Notes: a model not told the origin generated them from the sequence alone. A stretch of DNA of 34,818 bases from Opitutales bacterium (GCA_007130045.1 SLTG01000105.1:1-34818); one strand, 5' to 3'; shown: positions 7,933 through 17,419, counted from the first letter of the stretch. Program-made: numbers and translations.

Positions 7933-8217
7933 ACTTGAATTCGCGGGAATCGTGTGGAGCTTATTCGGCGGCCTTTCGTTTGTTGAAGCGTGATTCAATG
8001 AAGGAGCGGTAAGTCGCAAGTCGCCGCAGAGGTCGTCGTGCCGAAGTGGATGCCGATCAGGTAGCGGTTGGGCAACTGGGGGGAGGCCCAGTGGATCAAA
8101 CGGCCGGGAATCGGCAGCCGCGTGTTGTCTCTCCATTTTGGGTGCGGAATGCAGTGGGACACGTCAGAACGCGAGTCACTCCGTTCGGCAAGAAAATGAT
8201 GACTCAAACCTCCCGGC
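7933..8217. other. Intergenic region between convergent genes
   Basis: No supported gene. On the minus strand 7995-8207 encodes a short segment with PIPGRLIHWASPQLPNRYLI followed by GIHFG, faintly like the end of a PilZ domain. It is too short and isolated to call. No clear terminator hairpin is seen for either flanking gene. Confidence 0.3.
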
Positions 8218-11040
8218 TCATCGGCGTGACTCTGTTGCGCCGCCGGGACTGATGACGATGAAGTTGACGCCGTTACTCTTGATGCGGGCGGTCAGTTCAA
8301 GCGGGGCGCCGGCCCGTTGGTGGAGCGTGGCGGTGGAGGTGGGCTCAAGCGTGGCCAGCTGCTGGAACCGCTCGGCCTGTTCGGGAGACACAGCACGGAC
8401 GTTGCGGGCGATCACAAGGTCCGCGTCAAGCAGTGAGGCGCTTTGCTGGCGGATCTCGGTGTCGGCCGCGGTGCGCACGAATTCGGCGAACATGTCGAAC
8501 AACTCGTGGCCGTATTCGGTGGCGATCGCTTCCAGCTCCCTGGCGGCCGAGTCGCGTACCTGTTCTCCCTCTTCGGCGAGCATTTTCAAAACGGCACGCA
8601 GACGCGGCAGGTATGCGTCGTCGGTCTGCGTCTCGCGCAGCTTCGAAGCGAGTTGGAAGTAAGAATTATGGCGGCGGTCGAAACGGTACTCGGTCGCGCG
8701 GAGCTCGCCGGAGACGTGGAGATTCCGCAGATCGACGGTAACGTCGAACTCGTCACGGGACCGCGACTGGGTGTCGTCCGCCTGGTGGGCGTAGAGGACG
8801 AGGCGGACGGTTCCGTCGTCGTCGGTCGAAGCGAATCCACTGACTACGTGGCCGTCCACGGTCTTATCCGGCAACACGTGGAAATCGTCGCGCAGGTCGG
8901 AGAGCAACGTGAGCACGTGAAAGACGGGCACGGCAATGGTGAGCCTGCTATCGGCACGTCCGTCGCCGGTTGCATCAACGCCCAGCCGGCGGGTGACCGC
9001 GTTGAGCCCCTGGAGATTGCTCAGCGGAGGCCAGACGGTCATGATCGTTTCGCCGTAGGCGTAGCGGGGATCGCCGGCGGCCCGGCGGAGTTGCCGAGCG
9101 ACCAGGTCTATGCTCCAGGTCTTGAAGTAGCCGTTGCCGAGATAGGCGTCGGCCACGGCGGGGTCGGGCGGCGGCGCCCAATCCGGACAGGCTTCGTGCG
9201 AATTGACCCACAGGTCGCGGTAGTAGGCTTCGTCGATCTCCAGCGCCATTTCTTTTGCACGAAAAAGCTTCGCCGCGGCCATCTTGGAGGCGTTGTAAAG
9301 GTGGATTGAAACGAAATCCACCGGACTGCCGCGACCTTCGTTGGCGGCGCACAGCTTCTCGACGCGGCGCGAACGCAGGCCCTCGAGTCGCTCGTCAGCG
9401 AAGGCGGCGTTGACGGTGTCGAACTCGTCGTCAACGGCCGCGGGCGAGCAGTGCACGAGGAACGGGTGAAGCAGTGACAGGTTCGTGCCGAAGATGCCGC
9501 CGATCTCCAGACCTCCGATGAAAACGTCGTTTGAGTCGTAGCCGCGGTCCTCGAATGCCCGCAGGATAGCGTCGGCCGTGTAGTCGTAGAAACGCAGCAA
9601 CTCGTGCGGGTCCTGGCGCCAGAAGGCGTTGAGGTCGGGCTCGTTGAACACGCTCCATACGAAATCCAGCGAGGCATCGCCGTAGCGGTCCACCAGATGG
9701 CCCGTGATGGTGCGTACGACCTCGTGCCATTGGACGTAGTCCTTCGGCGCATAGCCCCCGCGGCCGGTAATGGAGATGAACGACGGGGCATCGACAAAGT
9801 TGGGCATGACGCGGCGGCCGTAACGGCCGTGCACCATGTCCCACTCTTTGTTCAGCCTTTCCCAGAAGTAAACCGGCGTACCGACCGGGTCGAATCGGTA
9901 AAGGTAGCAGCCGCCCGGGGGAAACAGGCCGGGCGCGTCGGGATCCTCCTCTTCCGGCAGCGGACCGGTGTATTGCAGTTGCCAGCCGCCGGCGGGTCGG
10001 TCCACGGCGCTGACCAGTACCGTGCGAGCGTCGTCGTCGACGGCCAGCACCTCGGCCCGCGCATCGTGGTGTCCATCGGCCAGAAGAATCTTGTGCCCCG
10101 GCTCGTAATCTTCGCTCAGCGGGCGGTTCGATTCGATGCCGTACTGCCGGTGGCCAAACACGTCCTCGAGGTGAAGCAGCAAGCCGTCCTCGTGCTCGTC
10201 GATGGCAGTGATGCGGCGCGTCTCCATTTCGGCGACGATGTTAGGCTGCGTGTTGGCCGAGAGAACGTTGGGCCGATGCTGAGTGCCGGTCAACCAGAAG
10301 TCACGCTGGAAGCTCCAGGCGTGTGGATGCTGCCGGCGGGCTTCGTGCATCAGCTCGTACGTTGGGCCGAACGTCTCCTGCTGGGTGCAGAACACGACGT
10401 TGCAGATGCCCGAGAAGAACGCTCCGTGCCAGTGCACCGGGTCTTCGTCAAGGTCGATCGTGAAAGCCGGAGTGTGCACCCGCGGCCGCTCCGCCGTGGT
10501 AAAGTGCCAGCGATCCGGTCCCGCCGTCCGTGCCCGCTCAGGGCCGGCGATCACGCGGAAGGAAAGCGGCGAGGGTAGATAGAGCGGGTCGCCGTCGGTG
10601 AACTCGATCCCCTTCCGCGAGCTGGCGTTGACGTGAACGGTGTACCGGGTGTCGGGCGCCAGAGGCTGTCCGGGGTCGAGGTGGATCATCACGCCGGGCA
10701 CGCCGCGAATGTTCCGCTGACGCACCCAGCCGGTGACGCCGTCGGCCAGCTTGCCTTCTTCGCCGATCAGCGCGATCGGCTCGTGCCCCTGGGCTTCGAG
10801 GCGGACACGCAGCGAATCGGTGGCGATGGTGTCGTCGTTGTCGCCGGCGACGACCAACTTGAAGAAAAAGCTGGTATCGAGGGGCACGTTCCGCGCGTCG
10901 CGGGCCGGACGCGGCACGCCGTGCGGGTCCTCCGCCCGCTCGGTCATGCGAATCTCACCACCGGACAACACCGCGGTGCAAGCCAGAACGACCGTTGCGG
11001 CGGCCACCTTGACAAACGTGCTGCTGATCGTGGAACCCAT
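8218..11040 (-). CDS. Large secreted clan GH-A glycoside hydrolase (GH39-like)
   Basis: This is a 940-residue protein starting at ATG 11040, chosen because AGAGGG lies about 9 nt upstream and a signal peptide follows (hydrophobic VAAATVVLACTAVL). Residues about 35-185 look like an Ig-like/SbsA-type beta domain with LAPDTRYTVHV. The (beta/alpha)8 barrel follows. FVWSVFNEPDLNAFWR gives the acid/base Glu467 in the clan GH-A 'NEP' motif, VDFVSIHLY matches strand 6, and WVNSHEACPDW offers Glu616 as the likely nucleophile. A C-terminal helical region (about 780-940) is of unknown role. GH39 enzymes hydrolyse xylosides, iduronides or related glycans; the substrate here is unknown. The gene is alone on its strand. 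A dispersed repeat lies about 85 bp upstream of the start. Confidence 0.65.
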   Translation of the reverse strand: MGSTISSTFVKVAAATVVLACTAVLSGGEIRMTERAEDPHGVPRPARDARNVPLDTSFFFKLVVAGDNDDTIATDSLRVRLEAQGHEPIALIGEEGKLADGVTGWVRQRNIRGVPGVMIHLDPGQPLAPDTRYTVHVNASSRKGIEFTDGDPLYLPSPLSFRVIAGPERARTAGPDRWHFTTAERPRVHTPAFTIDLDEDPVHWHGAFFSGICNVVFCTQQETFGPTYELMHEARRQHPHAWSFQRDFWLTGTQHRPNVLSANTQPNIVAEMETRRITAIDEHEDGLLLHLEDVFGHRQYGIESNRPLSEDYEPGHKILLADGHHDARAEVLAVDDDARTVLVSAVDRPAGGWQLQYTGPLPEEEDPDAPGLFPPGGCYLYRFDPVGTPVYFWERLNKEWDMVHGRYGRRVMPNFVDAPSFISITGRGGYAPKDYVQWHEVVRTITGHLVDRYGDASLDFVWSVFNEPDLNAFWRQDPHELLRFYDYTADAILRAFEDRGYDSNDVFIGGLEIGGIFGTNLSLLHPFLVHCSPAAVDDEFDTVNAAFADERLEGLRSRRVEKLCAANEGRGSPVDFVSIHLYNASKMAAAKLFRAKEMALEIDEAYYRDLWVNSHEACPDWAPPPDPAVADAYLGNGYFKTWSIDLVARQLRRAAGDPRYAYGETIMTVWPPLSNLQGLNAVTRRLGVDATGDGRADSRLTIAVPVFHVLTLLSDLRDDFHVLPDKTVDGHVVSGFASTDDDGTVRLVLYAHQADDTQSRSRDEFDVTVDLRNLHVSGELRATEYRFDRRHNSYFQLASKLRETQTDDAYLPRLRAVLKMLAEEGEQVRDSAARELEAIATEYGHELFDMFAEFVRTAADTEIRQQSASLLDADLVIARNVRAVSPEQAERFQQLATLEPTSTATLHQRAGAPLELTARIKSNGVNFIVISPGGATESRR

Positions 11041-11122
11041 GATTTCCCTCTTTGTCTGTCGTCTGCCTTGCGAGTCGAAGCGATGTCCGATTGATCGTAA
11101 TCCGTTGTGATAAACCGATGAA

Positions 11123-11149
11123 AAATCGCTTCTGATGCGGTGCGGACAC
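11123..11149. repeat. Second copy of the 27-nt palindromic-element arm
   Basis: This stretch matches 3006-3032 in 24 of 27 positions (AAATCGCTT...ATGCGGT.CGGACAC). Its right end begins a hairpin, GCGGAC-ACGC-GTCCGC (11142-11157). Here it lies in the 5' region of the glycoside hydrolase gene; at 3005 it lies at a gene breakpoint. Confidence 0.55.
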
Positions 11150-11315
11150 GCGTCCGCCTCACCCTGTCTCTGAAGCAACATTTGTGCAGCTCAAAACGGC
11201 CGAAATCAGTGTATGTTTAGATCCGTTACCACGTTGAGTCAACTTTTCCAGGAATTTCCCGGGCTCCCGCTTGATCTTTAGTGAATCCATCCATGACACA
11301 TGTGAAATGTGCGGG

Positions 11316-12236
11316 TTAGAGGGAATGGAACCATTCTCGGGCGGGCGGGGGGACTACGAGGGACTCGAGTTGTTCCTCGACGGTTTGGGGGCGGGTCTTC
11401 AGTTTTGTTCTGAGTCCGCTCAGATCGAACGTGAGGTTGGCGGGACGTTGCCGTCCCTGTTTATAGTCCAGGCGAGAGGCGGGTTCGATAAGCGACTCCG
11501 GGAGGTTGAAATGCCGGACGATTTTCCGCCCGAAATCCCATCGGCTGAGCCGCTCGGCGCCCGCCCAGTGGTGAATGCCGAGCAGGTCGTTGCGTTCGCA
11601 GAGTTCGACCATGACTTCGGCGGCGTTCTCGGCGAGGCAGGGCTGGCGGATCTCGTCGGTGTAGAGCCGGGCGGTTTCGCCGCCGGCCCACGAAGCGAAG
11701 AGTTTCTCGTGCGCGCTGCGGCGCCCGGTCGTGCTGTTGCCGTTCAACAGGGAGAGCCGGAGTACAAGCGCGAACGAGGGAGCCTGTTTGAGCACGGCCT
11801 TTTCCGCTTCGGTCTTTTGCCATCCGTAGAGGTTCGGCGGGCTCGGAGAGTCCGCGGGGGAGTAGTTCCCGCGCTCGCCGTCGAACACCATGTCCGTGGA
11901 TAGGTGAAGGAACAATGCGCTCAAATGGTGGGCGAGTTGCGCGAGATGGGCGGGAAGATCGACGTTGAGGGACTGCGAGGTTTCCGGGTTTGCTTCGCAT
12001 TCCCCGGCCTCGGAAATCGCCGCGGCGTTGACCAGCGCGTCCGGGAACCGGTCCAGCACGGTCTGAAACACCCAATTCCGGTCGGTGAGGTCGCCTTCAA
12101 GAGTGTTGTCAATGGGGAGGTCGTCCGGCGGCGGCGTTTTGTGGATTACGCCGGTTATGGTGTGACCGCGTCTCTTTGCGGCCCGGGCAAACGCGCTGCC
12201 CGCCAATCCGGCGACTCCCGTCAGGAAAATATGCAT
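11316..12236 (-). CDS. RmlD-like sugar-nucleotide reductase (extended SDR)
   Basis: 306 residues, typical for dTDP-4-dehydrorhamnose reductase-like proteins. The start is ATG 12236, because MHIFLTGVAGLAGSAFARAA is the Rossmann strand with GxxGxxG; the frame runs far upstream without homology. STDMVFDG and the catalytic YGWQK (YxxxK) are present, as is a C-terminal substrate-domain helix set. RmlD reduces dTDP-4-keto-rhamnose with NAD(P)H in O-antigen synthesis; RmlABC are not in the window, so the exact substrate is open (a SAM-synthetase beta-subunit-type protein is a close relative). It is divergent from the GnnA-like gene, with 150 bp between starts. Cytoplasmic. Confidence 0.7.
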   Translation of the reverse strand: MHIFLTGVAGLAGSAFARAAKRRGHTITGVIHKTPPPDDLPIDNTLEGDLTDRNWVFQTVLDRFPDALVNAAAISEAGECEANPETSQSLNVDLPAHLAQLAHHLSALFLHLSTDMVFDGERGNYSPADSPSPPNLYGWQKTEAEKAVLKQAPSFALVLRLSLLNGNSTTGRRSAHEKLFASWAGGETARLYTDEIRQPCLAENAAEVMVELCERNDLLGIHHWAGAERLSRWDFGRKIVRHFNLPESLIEPASRLDYKQGRQRPANLTFDLSGLRTKLKTRPQTVEEQLESLVVPPPAREWFHSL

Positions 12237-12386
12237 CCCGTCTTTGTCTGAAGAATCGAACCGTGAAACAAGAAAATTTGGTGCATCGACGATCGGGATC
12301 GGTTCCGGTGTGCCGCGCGCGTTTGCTCGAAATGGGTAGTGAGGGATTGCCATTTCGGGAGAATCCGGGTTTGGATGCTGATTCAA

Positions 12387-13367
12387 ATGAGTGACCAAAG
12401 CGCCAAACGAATCCGTTGCGGAGTTGCGGGGGTGGGATACCTGGGGCAGCACCACGCCCGCATTTATCATGAAATGGAGAGTTGTGAACTCGTCGGGGTT
12501 TACGACACCGATGCGAAGCGGGCGCGCGAGATCGCGGACCGTTACGGGTGTGCGGTGTTCGGTTCCCTGGAGGAGTTGGGGGCGGCGTGCGAGGGGGTCA
12601 GCGTGGTTGTTCCGACCGACGTGCATTGCGCGGTCGCGATCCCGTTGATGGAAGCCGGGTGCCACGTCCTGATCGAGAAACCGCTCTGTTACACCCTTGC
12701 GGAAGCGGAGAAAATTCTGGCGGTTGCCAAGGAGTACGACCGGCTGGTCCAGGTCGGTCACATCGAGCATTTCAATCCGGTTATGGGATACCTGGAAGGT
12801 GAGGTCGACCGCCCGCGCTATATCACGGCCGACCGTTTGGCGCCGTTCCAGCCCCGAGGCACGGAGGTCGGGGTGGTGCTGGACCTCATGATTCACGACA
12901 TCGGTGTCATCCTCCAGTTGGTGAAAGCGCCGGTTGACCGGGTGGAAAGCGTCGGGGTAAACGTGTTGTCATCGACCGAGGATATCGCCAACGCCCGGAT
13001 CCGCTTCACCGACGGCTGTGTGGCGAATTTGAACGCGAGCCGCGTCAGTCTGAAGAAACTGCGCGAGATCCGAATCTTCCAGCCTTCGGCGTACCTGAGC
13101 CTGGACTTCAAGAATCAGGCGGGTCATTTGATAAAAAAGGTCGGAACCGAACTCCAAAAGAAGGAGATCCCTCTTGAGAAGGAAGAGCCGTTGAAGCTGG
13201 AACTTTCAGCGTTTCTTCAGAGCATGACAGGTTCCGGCCAGCCGAAGGTCGGGGGTGCGCTCGGCAAGTCCGCGCTTGAATTGGCGATTACGATTACCGA
13301 ACAAATCCGCAGCGCAACCGTCTCCGAATCAACGCCCGACCCGGGTGAGGCGTCGCGTCGGGATTGA
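12387..13367 (+). CDS. Gfo/Idh/MocA oxidoreductase, GnnA-like (UDP-GlcNAc 3-dehydrogenase candidate)
   Basis: 326 residues from ATG 12387 (MSDQSAKRIRCGVAGVGYLG); ATG 12375 and GTG 12339 are less likely starts. The NAD(P) Rossmann fold has GVAGVGYLG, the EKPLCYTLAEAE motif of the family (catalytic Lys in EKP), and the GHIEHFNP and LDLMIHDIGVIL segments. DIANARIRFTDGCVANLNAS matches the subgroup that lies beside lpxB in many Gram-negatives. In Acidithiobacillus and Leptospira the homologue GnnA oxidises UDP-GlcNAc at C3 so that GnnB can aminate it, giving amide-linked acyl chains in lipid A. lpxB starts 33 bp after its stop, supporting a lipid A role. GnnB is not in this window, so the reaction is inferred. 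Confidence 0.65.
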   Translation: MSDQSAKRIRCGVAGVGYLGQHHARIYHEMESCELVGVYDTDAKRAREIADRYGCAVFGSLEELGAACEGVSVVVPTDVHCAVAIPLMEAGCHVLIEKPLCYTLAEAEKILAVAKEYDRLVQVGHIEHFNPVMGYLEGEVDRPRYITADRLAPFQPRGTEVGVVLDLMIHDIGVILQLVKAPVDRVESVGVNVLSSTEDIANARIRFTDGCVANLNASRVSLKKLREIRIFQPSAYLSLDFKNQAGHLIKKVGTELQKKEIPLEKEEPLKLELSAFLQSMTGSGQPKVGGALGKSALELAITITEQIRSATVSESTPDPGEASRRD

Positions 13368-13400
13368 GGGACAATTCCAGGAAGGTTTCGATCGCCCATT

Positions 13401-14633
13401 ATGTCTTCGTCTTTCACGCTTCCGTCATTCTTTCCCGCCCCCCCGGGCAAAGAGCGTCCCGACCTGCTCGTGATCGCGGGCGAACATTCGGGTGACCAGC
13501 ACGTTGCGGTGGCCGTGCGCGATCTCAGCGAACGGGACCCCGGGCTGACGATCGCCGCGATGGGCGGTCCGGCGCTGCGGGAGACGAACGCGACCTTCCT
13601 CTGCGACCTTACGGAGTCGTCGGTGGTCGGAGTATTCGAAGTCGTGAGGCATTTCGGATACTTTCGGGAACTTTTCGCGAGGACGCTCGATTGGGTGGAG
13701 ACCTGGCGACCGAAAAACATTTGTTTTGTCGATAATCCCGGTTTTAACCTGCGGCTGGCCGAAGCCCTTTACCGGCGCGGATTGAGCCGAAAAGCGGGGG
13801 GCGATATTCAGCTCCTTTATTACATTAGTCCCCAGGTCTGGGCCTGGAAGAAGAACCGCCGCTTTAAGATGGCACGGCATCTCGACGCACTGGCGGTGAT
13901 TTTCCCCTTCGAGACCGAATCGTACGCGGACACCGATCTGCCCGTGAGTTTTGTCGGTCACCCGTTTCTGTCCGAAGCGTACGATCCTTTTGTCCGGTAC
14001 GATTCCGAAGGCTCGATCCTGTTGCTTCCGGGGAGCCGGCGCATCGCGGTCGGCCGAATCCTGCCGATTCTGCTGCGGGGTGTCTGCGAATTGTTCAAGG
14101 AACGACCGGGCGAAACGGCGACGATTATCACACCGGACGAGACGATCCGCGCGGTCGTGGAGCGGGAAGCCGCGAAATGGCCTGAACTGGCCGACAAGCT
14201 CGAACTCGTGGACAAGGCCGACCGCGTGACGGGCAAGGCGGTACTGACGAGTTCGGGTACGATGTCTCTCAGTTGCGCGCTCGCCGGCGTTCCCGGCGCT
14301 ATTGTGTACCGGGCAAACGTCCTGACCTTTTGGCTGGGAAAGATGCTGATTACGATTCCGTACCTCGGTATCGCCAACCTGCTCTTGAATAAGCCGATGT
14401 ATCCCGAATTTCTGCAGGACCGCGCGACTCCCGCGAATCTGGTCGGCGAGTTGAAGGAGTGCCTGGATTCCGCGGAGAGACGGGAATCGACCCGGCGGGA
14501 TGCCGCCCGGCTTCGAGAACTCCTTTCGGCGCCGGGCACCGAAACGATCGGCCGCTGGCTGGCACGCCGCATACGGGAGGCCGACGACATATGCAACCCG
14601 CCGGGCCGGGGCCGGCGACGCGATGACAATTAA
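13401..14633 (+). CDS. lpxB: Lipid-A-disaccharide synthase
   Basis: This GT19 glycosyltransferase joins UDP-2,3-diacylglucosamine and lipid X to make the tetra-acyl disaccharide of lipid A at the inner membrane. The 410 residues match the family's 380-400 plus a short N-terminal extension. LLVIAGEHSGDQH replaces the usual GExSGD motif; DNPGFNLRLAE, YYISPQVWAWKKNR, LLLPGSR and SSGTMSLSCALAGVP (sugar-nucleotide site) are all recognisable. The start is ATG 13401, 33 bp after the GnnA-like gene, so the two are probably co-transcribed. The C-terminus is basic. Its presence shows an outer membrane with LPS. Confidence 0.93.
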   Translation: MSSSFTLPSFFPAPPGKERPDLLVIAGEHSGDQHVAVAVRDLSERDPGLTIAAMGGPALRETNATFLCDLTESSVVGVFEVVRHFGYFRELFARTLDWVETWRPKNICFVDNPGFNLRLAEALYRRGLSRKAGGDIQLLYYISPQVWAWKKNRRFKMARHLDALAVIFPFETESYADTDLPVSFVGHPFLSEAYDPFVRYDSEGSILLLPGSRRIAVGRILPILLRGVCELFKERPGETATIITPDETIRAVVEREAAKWPELADKLELVDKADRVTGKAVLTSSGTMSLSCALAGVPGAIVYRANVLTFWLGKMLITIPYLGIANLLLNKPMYPEFLQDRATPANLVGELKECLDSAERRESTRRDAARLRELLSAPGTETIGRWLARRIREADDICNPPGRGRRRDDN

Positions 14634-14637
14634 TGTT

Positions 14638-14665
14638 TTGAACTGCGCGGCGAATTTCCTATGAA
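14638..14665 (+). promoter_or_regulatory. Candidate sigma-70-type promoter of cimA
   Basis: TTGAAC (14638-14643), 16 bp, TATGAA (14660-14665), just after the lpxB stop. The short leader then contains a 5-bp hairpin (CGGGT ... ACCCG) ending next to ATG 14699. This is prediction by eye only. Confidence 0.35.
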
Positions 14666-14698
14666 TGAATATTTCGCGGGTTTTATGAGACCCGTTAA

Positions 14699-16312
14699 AT
14701 GGAAGCGAACAATTCAATCGACCGATTCACTATGACGACCGACCGTTCCGTAGTTATCTATGACACAACCCTGCGCGATGGCACGCAGGGAGAGGGGATC
14801 TCTTTTTCCGTCGCGGACAAGATTCGGATTACCGAAAAGTTCGATCAATTTGGAATCGACTACGTGGAAGGCGGTTGGCCCGGCTCGAATCCGCGCGACA
14901 TGGCGTATTTCGAGGGTGTGAAGAAGCTCAAGCTCAAACATGCGAAGGTCGCGGCGTTCGGTGCCACGCGGCGCGCGAAGGTTGGCGCCGGCGAAGATGC
15001 CCAACTCGGGCTCCTGCTTGACGCGGCCACGGAGGTCGTGACGATTTTCGGGAAGAGCTGGCTGCTTCACGTGACGGAGATTCTGCGCACCACCGCGGAA
15101 GCGAATCTCGAAATGATCGAGGATTCCGTACGCCTTCTCGTGGAAAACGGCAGGGAAGTGATCTACGACGCCGAGCACTTTTACGACGGGTACACCGACA
15201 ATCCCGAGTACGCAATCAAGACGCTGGAAGCAGCGGTCCGGGGCGGCGCCTCGTGGCTGGTGCTCTGCGATACCAACGGCGGAATGCTCGTCGAAGGAAT
15301 CAAGAGCATCACCGGCGATGTGATCGAGCGTTTTTCGGATTGCCGGGTCGGCGTTCACTGTCACAACGACTCGGGGGTCGGGGTCGCGGATACCCTGGCG
15401 GGAGTTCAGGTCGGCGCGCGGATGGTCCAGGGGACGATGAACGGGTACGGCGAGCGGATCGGCAATGCGAATCTCACGAGCATCATCCCGAATCTTGCCC
15501 TGAAGATGGACTACACGATGAACTGCGGCGAACACCTGTCCAAGCTAAGGGAGTTATCGCTTTTCCTGGACGACCTGGCGAACCTCCGGCCGAACACGAA
15601 GGAGCCGTTTGTCGGCGCATCAGCCTTCACGCACAAGGGAGGGGTGCACGCCAACGCCGCGCAGAAGGTCGCGCGCAGCTACGAACACATCGATCCTTCG
15701 TTCGTTGGGAATCGCCAGAGAGTCGTGATCTCCGACATGTCGGGGAGGAGCAGCGTGATGATGAAAGCCAAGGAACTCGGGATCCACCTTGACGAAACCG
15801 GCGACGACATCAAACAATTGCTCGATGGACTCAAACAGCTTGAGTTCAACGGTTATGAATACGAAGCGGCGGACGCTTCCTTCCAGCTCCTGCTCTCGAA
15901 GTGGCTCAAGCAGCAGAAGGATTTCTTCGTGCTGGAGGGGTATCGCGTGATCGTCGAAAAACGGGGCGCCGAAGAATCGCTGATTGCCGAAGCGACGGTC
16001 AAGCTATCCGTCAACGGAGAGATCCACCACACCGTGGCCGAATCCAACGGTCCGGTCGGAGCGCTCGACAAAGCCCTTCGCCTCGCCCTCGAGCGGGTGT
16101 ATCCGCAGATACAGTCCGTGGAACTGCGTGATTTCAAGGTGCGAATCCTCGACAGCGGCGAAGGAGCGAACTCGCGGATCCGTGTTCTCATCGAGTCCAG
16201 CGACGGCGAAGAAATCTGGGGAACGGTCGGAGTGAGCGACAACCTTATCGAAGCGAGCTGGGAGGCCCTCCGCGATTCGGTGGAGTACAAGCTGCTCAAG
16301 TCCACCCGATAG
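14699..16312 (+). CDS. cimA: (R)-citramalate synthase
   Basis: The enzyme condenses pyruvate and acetyl-CoA to citramalate, giving 2-oxobutyrate for isoleucine without threonine. It has 537 residues, the length of the CimA group. The HMGL-like barrel opens with VVIYDTTLRDGTQGEG (metal Asp and catalytic Arg); HCHNDSGVGVAD supplies the metal-binding histidines; GTMNGYGERIGNANL and FVGASAFTHKGGVHANA follow. A LeuA_dimer regulatory domain occupies about 400-530, where isoleucine feedback normally acts. The start is ATG 14699; ATG 14732 is an alternative closer to the domain. It is transcribed like its neighbours but separated from lpxB by 65 bp. 2-isopropylmalate synthase is the closest alternative, but the length and motifs favour CimA. 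Confidence 0.88.
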   Translation: MEANNSIDRFTMTTDRSVVIYDTTLRDGTQGEGISFSVADKIRITEKFDQFGIDYVEGGWPGSNPRDMAYFEGVKKLKLKHAKVAAFGATRRAKVGAGEDAQLGLLLDAATEVVTIFGKSWLLHVTEILRTTAEANLEMIEDSVRLLVENGREVIYDAEHFYDGYTDNPEYAIKTLEAAVRGGASWLVLCDTNGGMLVEGIKSITGDVIERFSDCRVGVHCHNDSGVGVADTLAGVQVGARMVQGTMNGYGERIGNANLTSIIPNLALKMDYTMNCGEHLSKLRELSLFLDDLANLRPNTKEPFVGASAFTHKGGVHANAAQKVARSYEHIDPSFVGNRQRVVISDMSGRSSVMMKAKELGIHLDETGDDIKQLLDGLKQLEFNGYEYEAADASFQLLLSKWLKQQKDFFVLEGYRVIVEKRGAEESLIAEATVKLSVNGEIHHTVAESNGPVGALDKALRLALERVYPQIQSVELRDFKVRILDSGEGANSRIRVLIESSDGEEIWGTVGVSDNLIEASWEALRDSVEYKLLKSTR

Positions 16313-16494
16313 GGGCGCCCCAGGGTCGGGTGGCCCTTTCGCGGGAATTCCGGGATGCATTTGCCAAACGCCTGTTTTGCGTGAAGGTTCCCAGTACGAC
16401 GAGCGAAGGGCGTCCTAATGTAAATCGCAGTTTTCGCACAGGAAAACGCAACTATCGCGTGTTTCCGGTGATTCACTTTACTAAGTAAGAACGT

Positions 16495-17325
16495 ATGAAA
16501 ATTCGAAGCGTTATCATTTTTGCGGGATTGATTTTCGCCGCCGGCCTGGTTCAGGCGCAGGAGCACGAAGGAGTCACCCTCGTCGAGGCAAGTCTGATCG
16601 CGGACAGCGAGACGCTGGTTCCCGGGCGCGGAGTGACCGTGGCGGTGCGGCTGGACATTGCCGAGGACTGGCACACCTATTGGGAAAACCCGGGCGATTC
16701 GGGCGCTCCTATGCGGATTGAGTGGGAAGCACCGGAGGGCGTGCGTATCGGGCCGATCCATTGGCCGCTTCCTTACAAACTGGTGGAGCCGGGGAACCTC
16801 AAGGTGTACGCATACAAGGAGGAAGTCCTCCTGCTGGCGCGCGTTTTCGCCTCTCCCGGGCTCGATCTCGACGAGGTGACCATTCGCGCGACCGCCGACT
16901 GGCTGGTTTGCCGGGAGCTCTGCCTCCCGGGCGAAGCCGAGTTTTCGTTGACTCTCGCCGTTGCGGAAGAACGGGAACCGGTCCACGAAGAACTGTTTGC
17001 AAAGCACCGTGAGCGCCTGCCGCGCCGGTTTGCGCTCGACGACAACGGCATCGAAACACGCTGGGAGCGTGATGGAAACACGATGTACCTGTTACTGAAG
17101 AACGTTTCGGAAGACGTTTCGGTGGACTTTTTCCCCCTGCTGCAGACGGGCGTGCTCCCCGGGCACGCGAGTAAGACCGATTCGTGGCCGGGTGAAGGCG
17201 ACTTTGTTCCCGACCGCGTTCTGGAGATCCCCCTTGATACGGCGCCGGCCGATCTGCGGGAACTTAAAGGGGTGCTCGTGGTCGAGGAAGACGGCGGCGG
17301 GCGGCGAACGGGTCTGATCCTGTAG
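16495..17325 (+). CDS. Secreted DsbD-alpha-like protein (DsbC domain), stand-alone
   Basis: 276 residues with a signal peptide (MKIRSVIIFAGLIFAAGLVQAQ). The domain matches the N-terminal part of DsbD/ScsB-type disulfide reductases: HTYWENPGDSGAP, the WPLPYKL segment, and TADWLVCRELCLPG carrying the CxxxC pair Cys139/Cys143. In full-length DsbD this periplasmic domain passes electrons from the membrane part to client proteins. No membrane helices or thioredoxin domain follow, so this copy must take electrons from another protein. The next gene, 95 bp on, encodes a secreted thioredoxin-fold protein that could be its partner. Periplasmic. Confidence 0.75.
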   Translation: MKIRSVIIFAGLIFAAGLVQAQEHEGVTLVEASLIADSETLVPGRGVTVAVRLDIAEDWHTYWENPGDSGAPMRIEWEAPEGVRIGPIHWPLPYKLVEPGNLKVYAYKEEVLLLARVFASPGLDLDEVTIRATADWLVCRELCLPGEAEFSLTLAVAEEREPVHEELFAKHRERLPRRFALDDNGIETRWERDGNTMYLLLKNVSEDVSVDFFPLLQTGVLPGHASKTDSWPGEGDFVPDRVLEIPLDTAPADLRELKGVLVVEEDGGGRRTGLIL

Positions 17326-17419
17326 CCCGACCCAACCGGCGAACGCCCTTCTTTGCCGCCTTGAGCCTTCTCTTCTGCTGTTAGTATCAATCACACTAAA
17401 ACCGATAACCGAAAGAAAT

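Noticed and set aside
7995-8207. PilZ-like fragment on the minus strand.
   Set aside because: The resemblance is limited to about 25 residues, and the RxxxR motif of PilZ is missing.
13425-14717. Long open frame antisense to lpxB.
   Set aside because: A GC-driven shadow: it lacks recognisable domains, while the plus strand encodes clear LpxB motifs.
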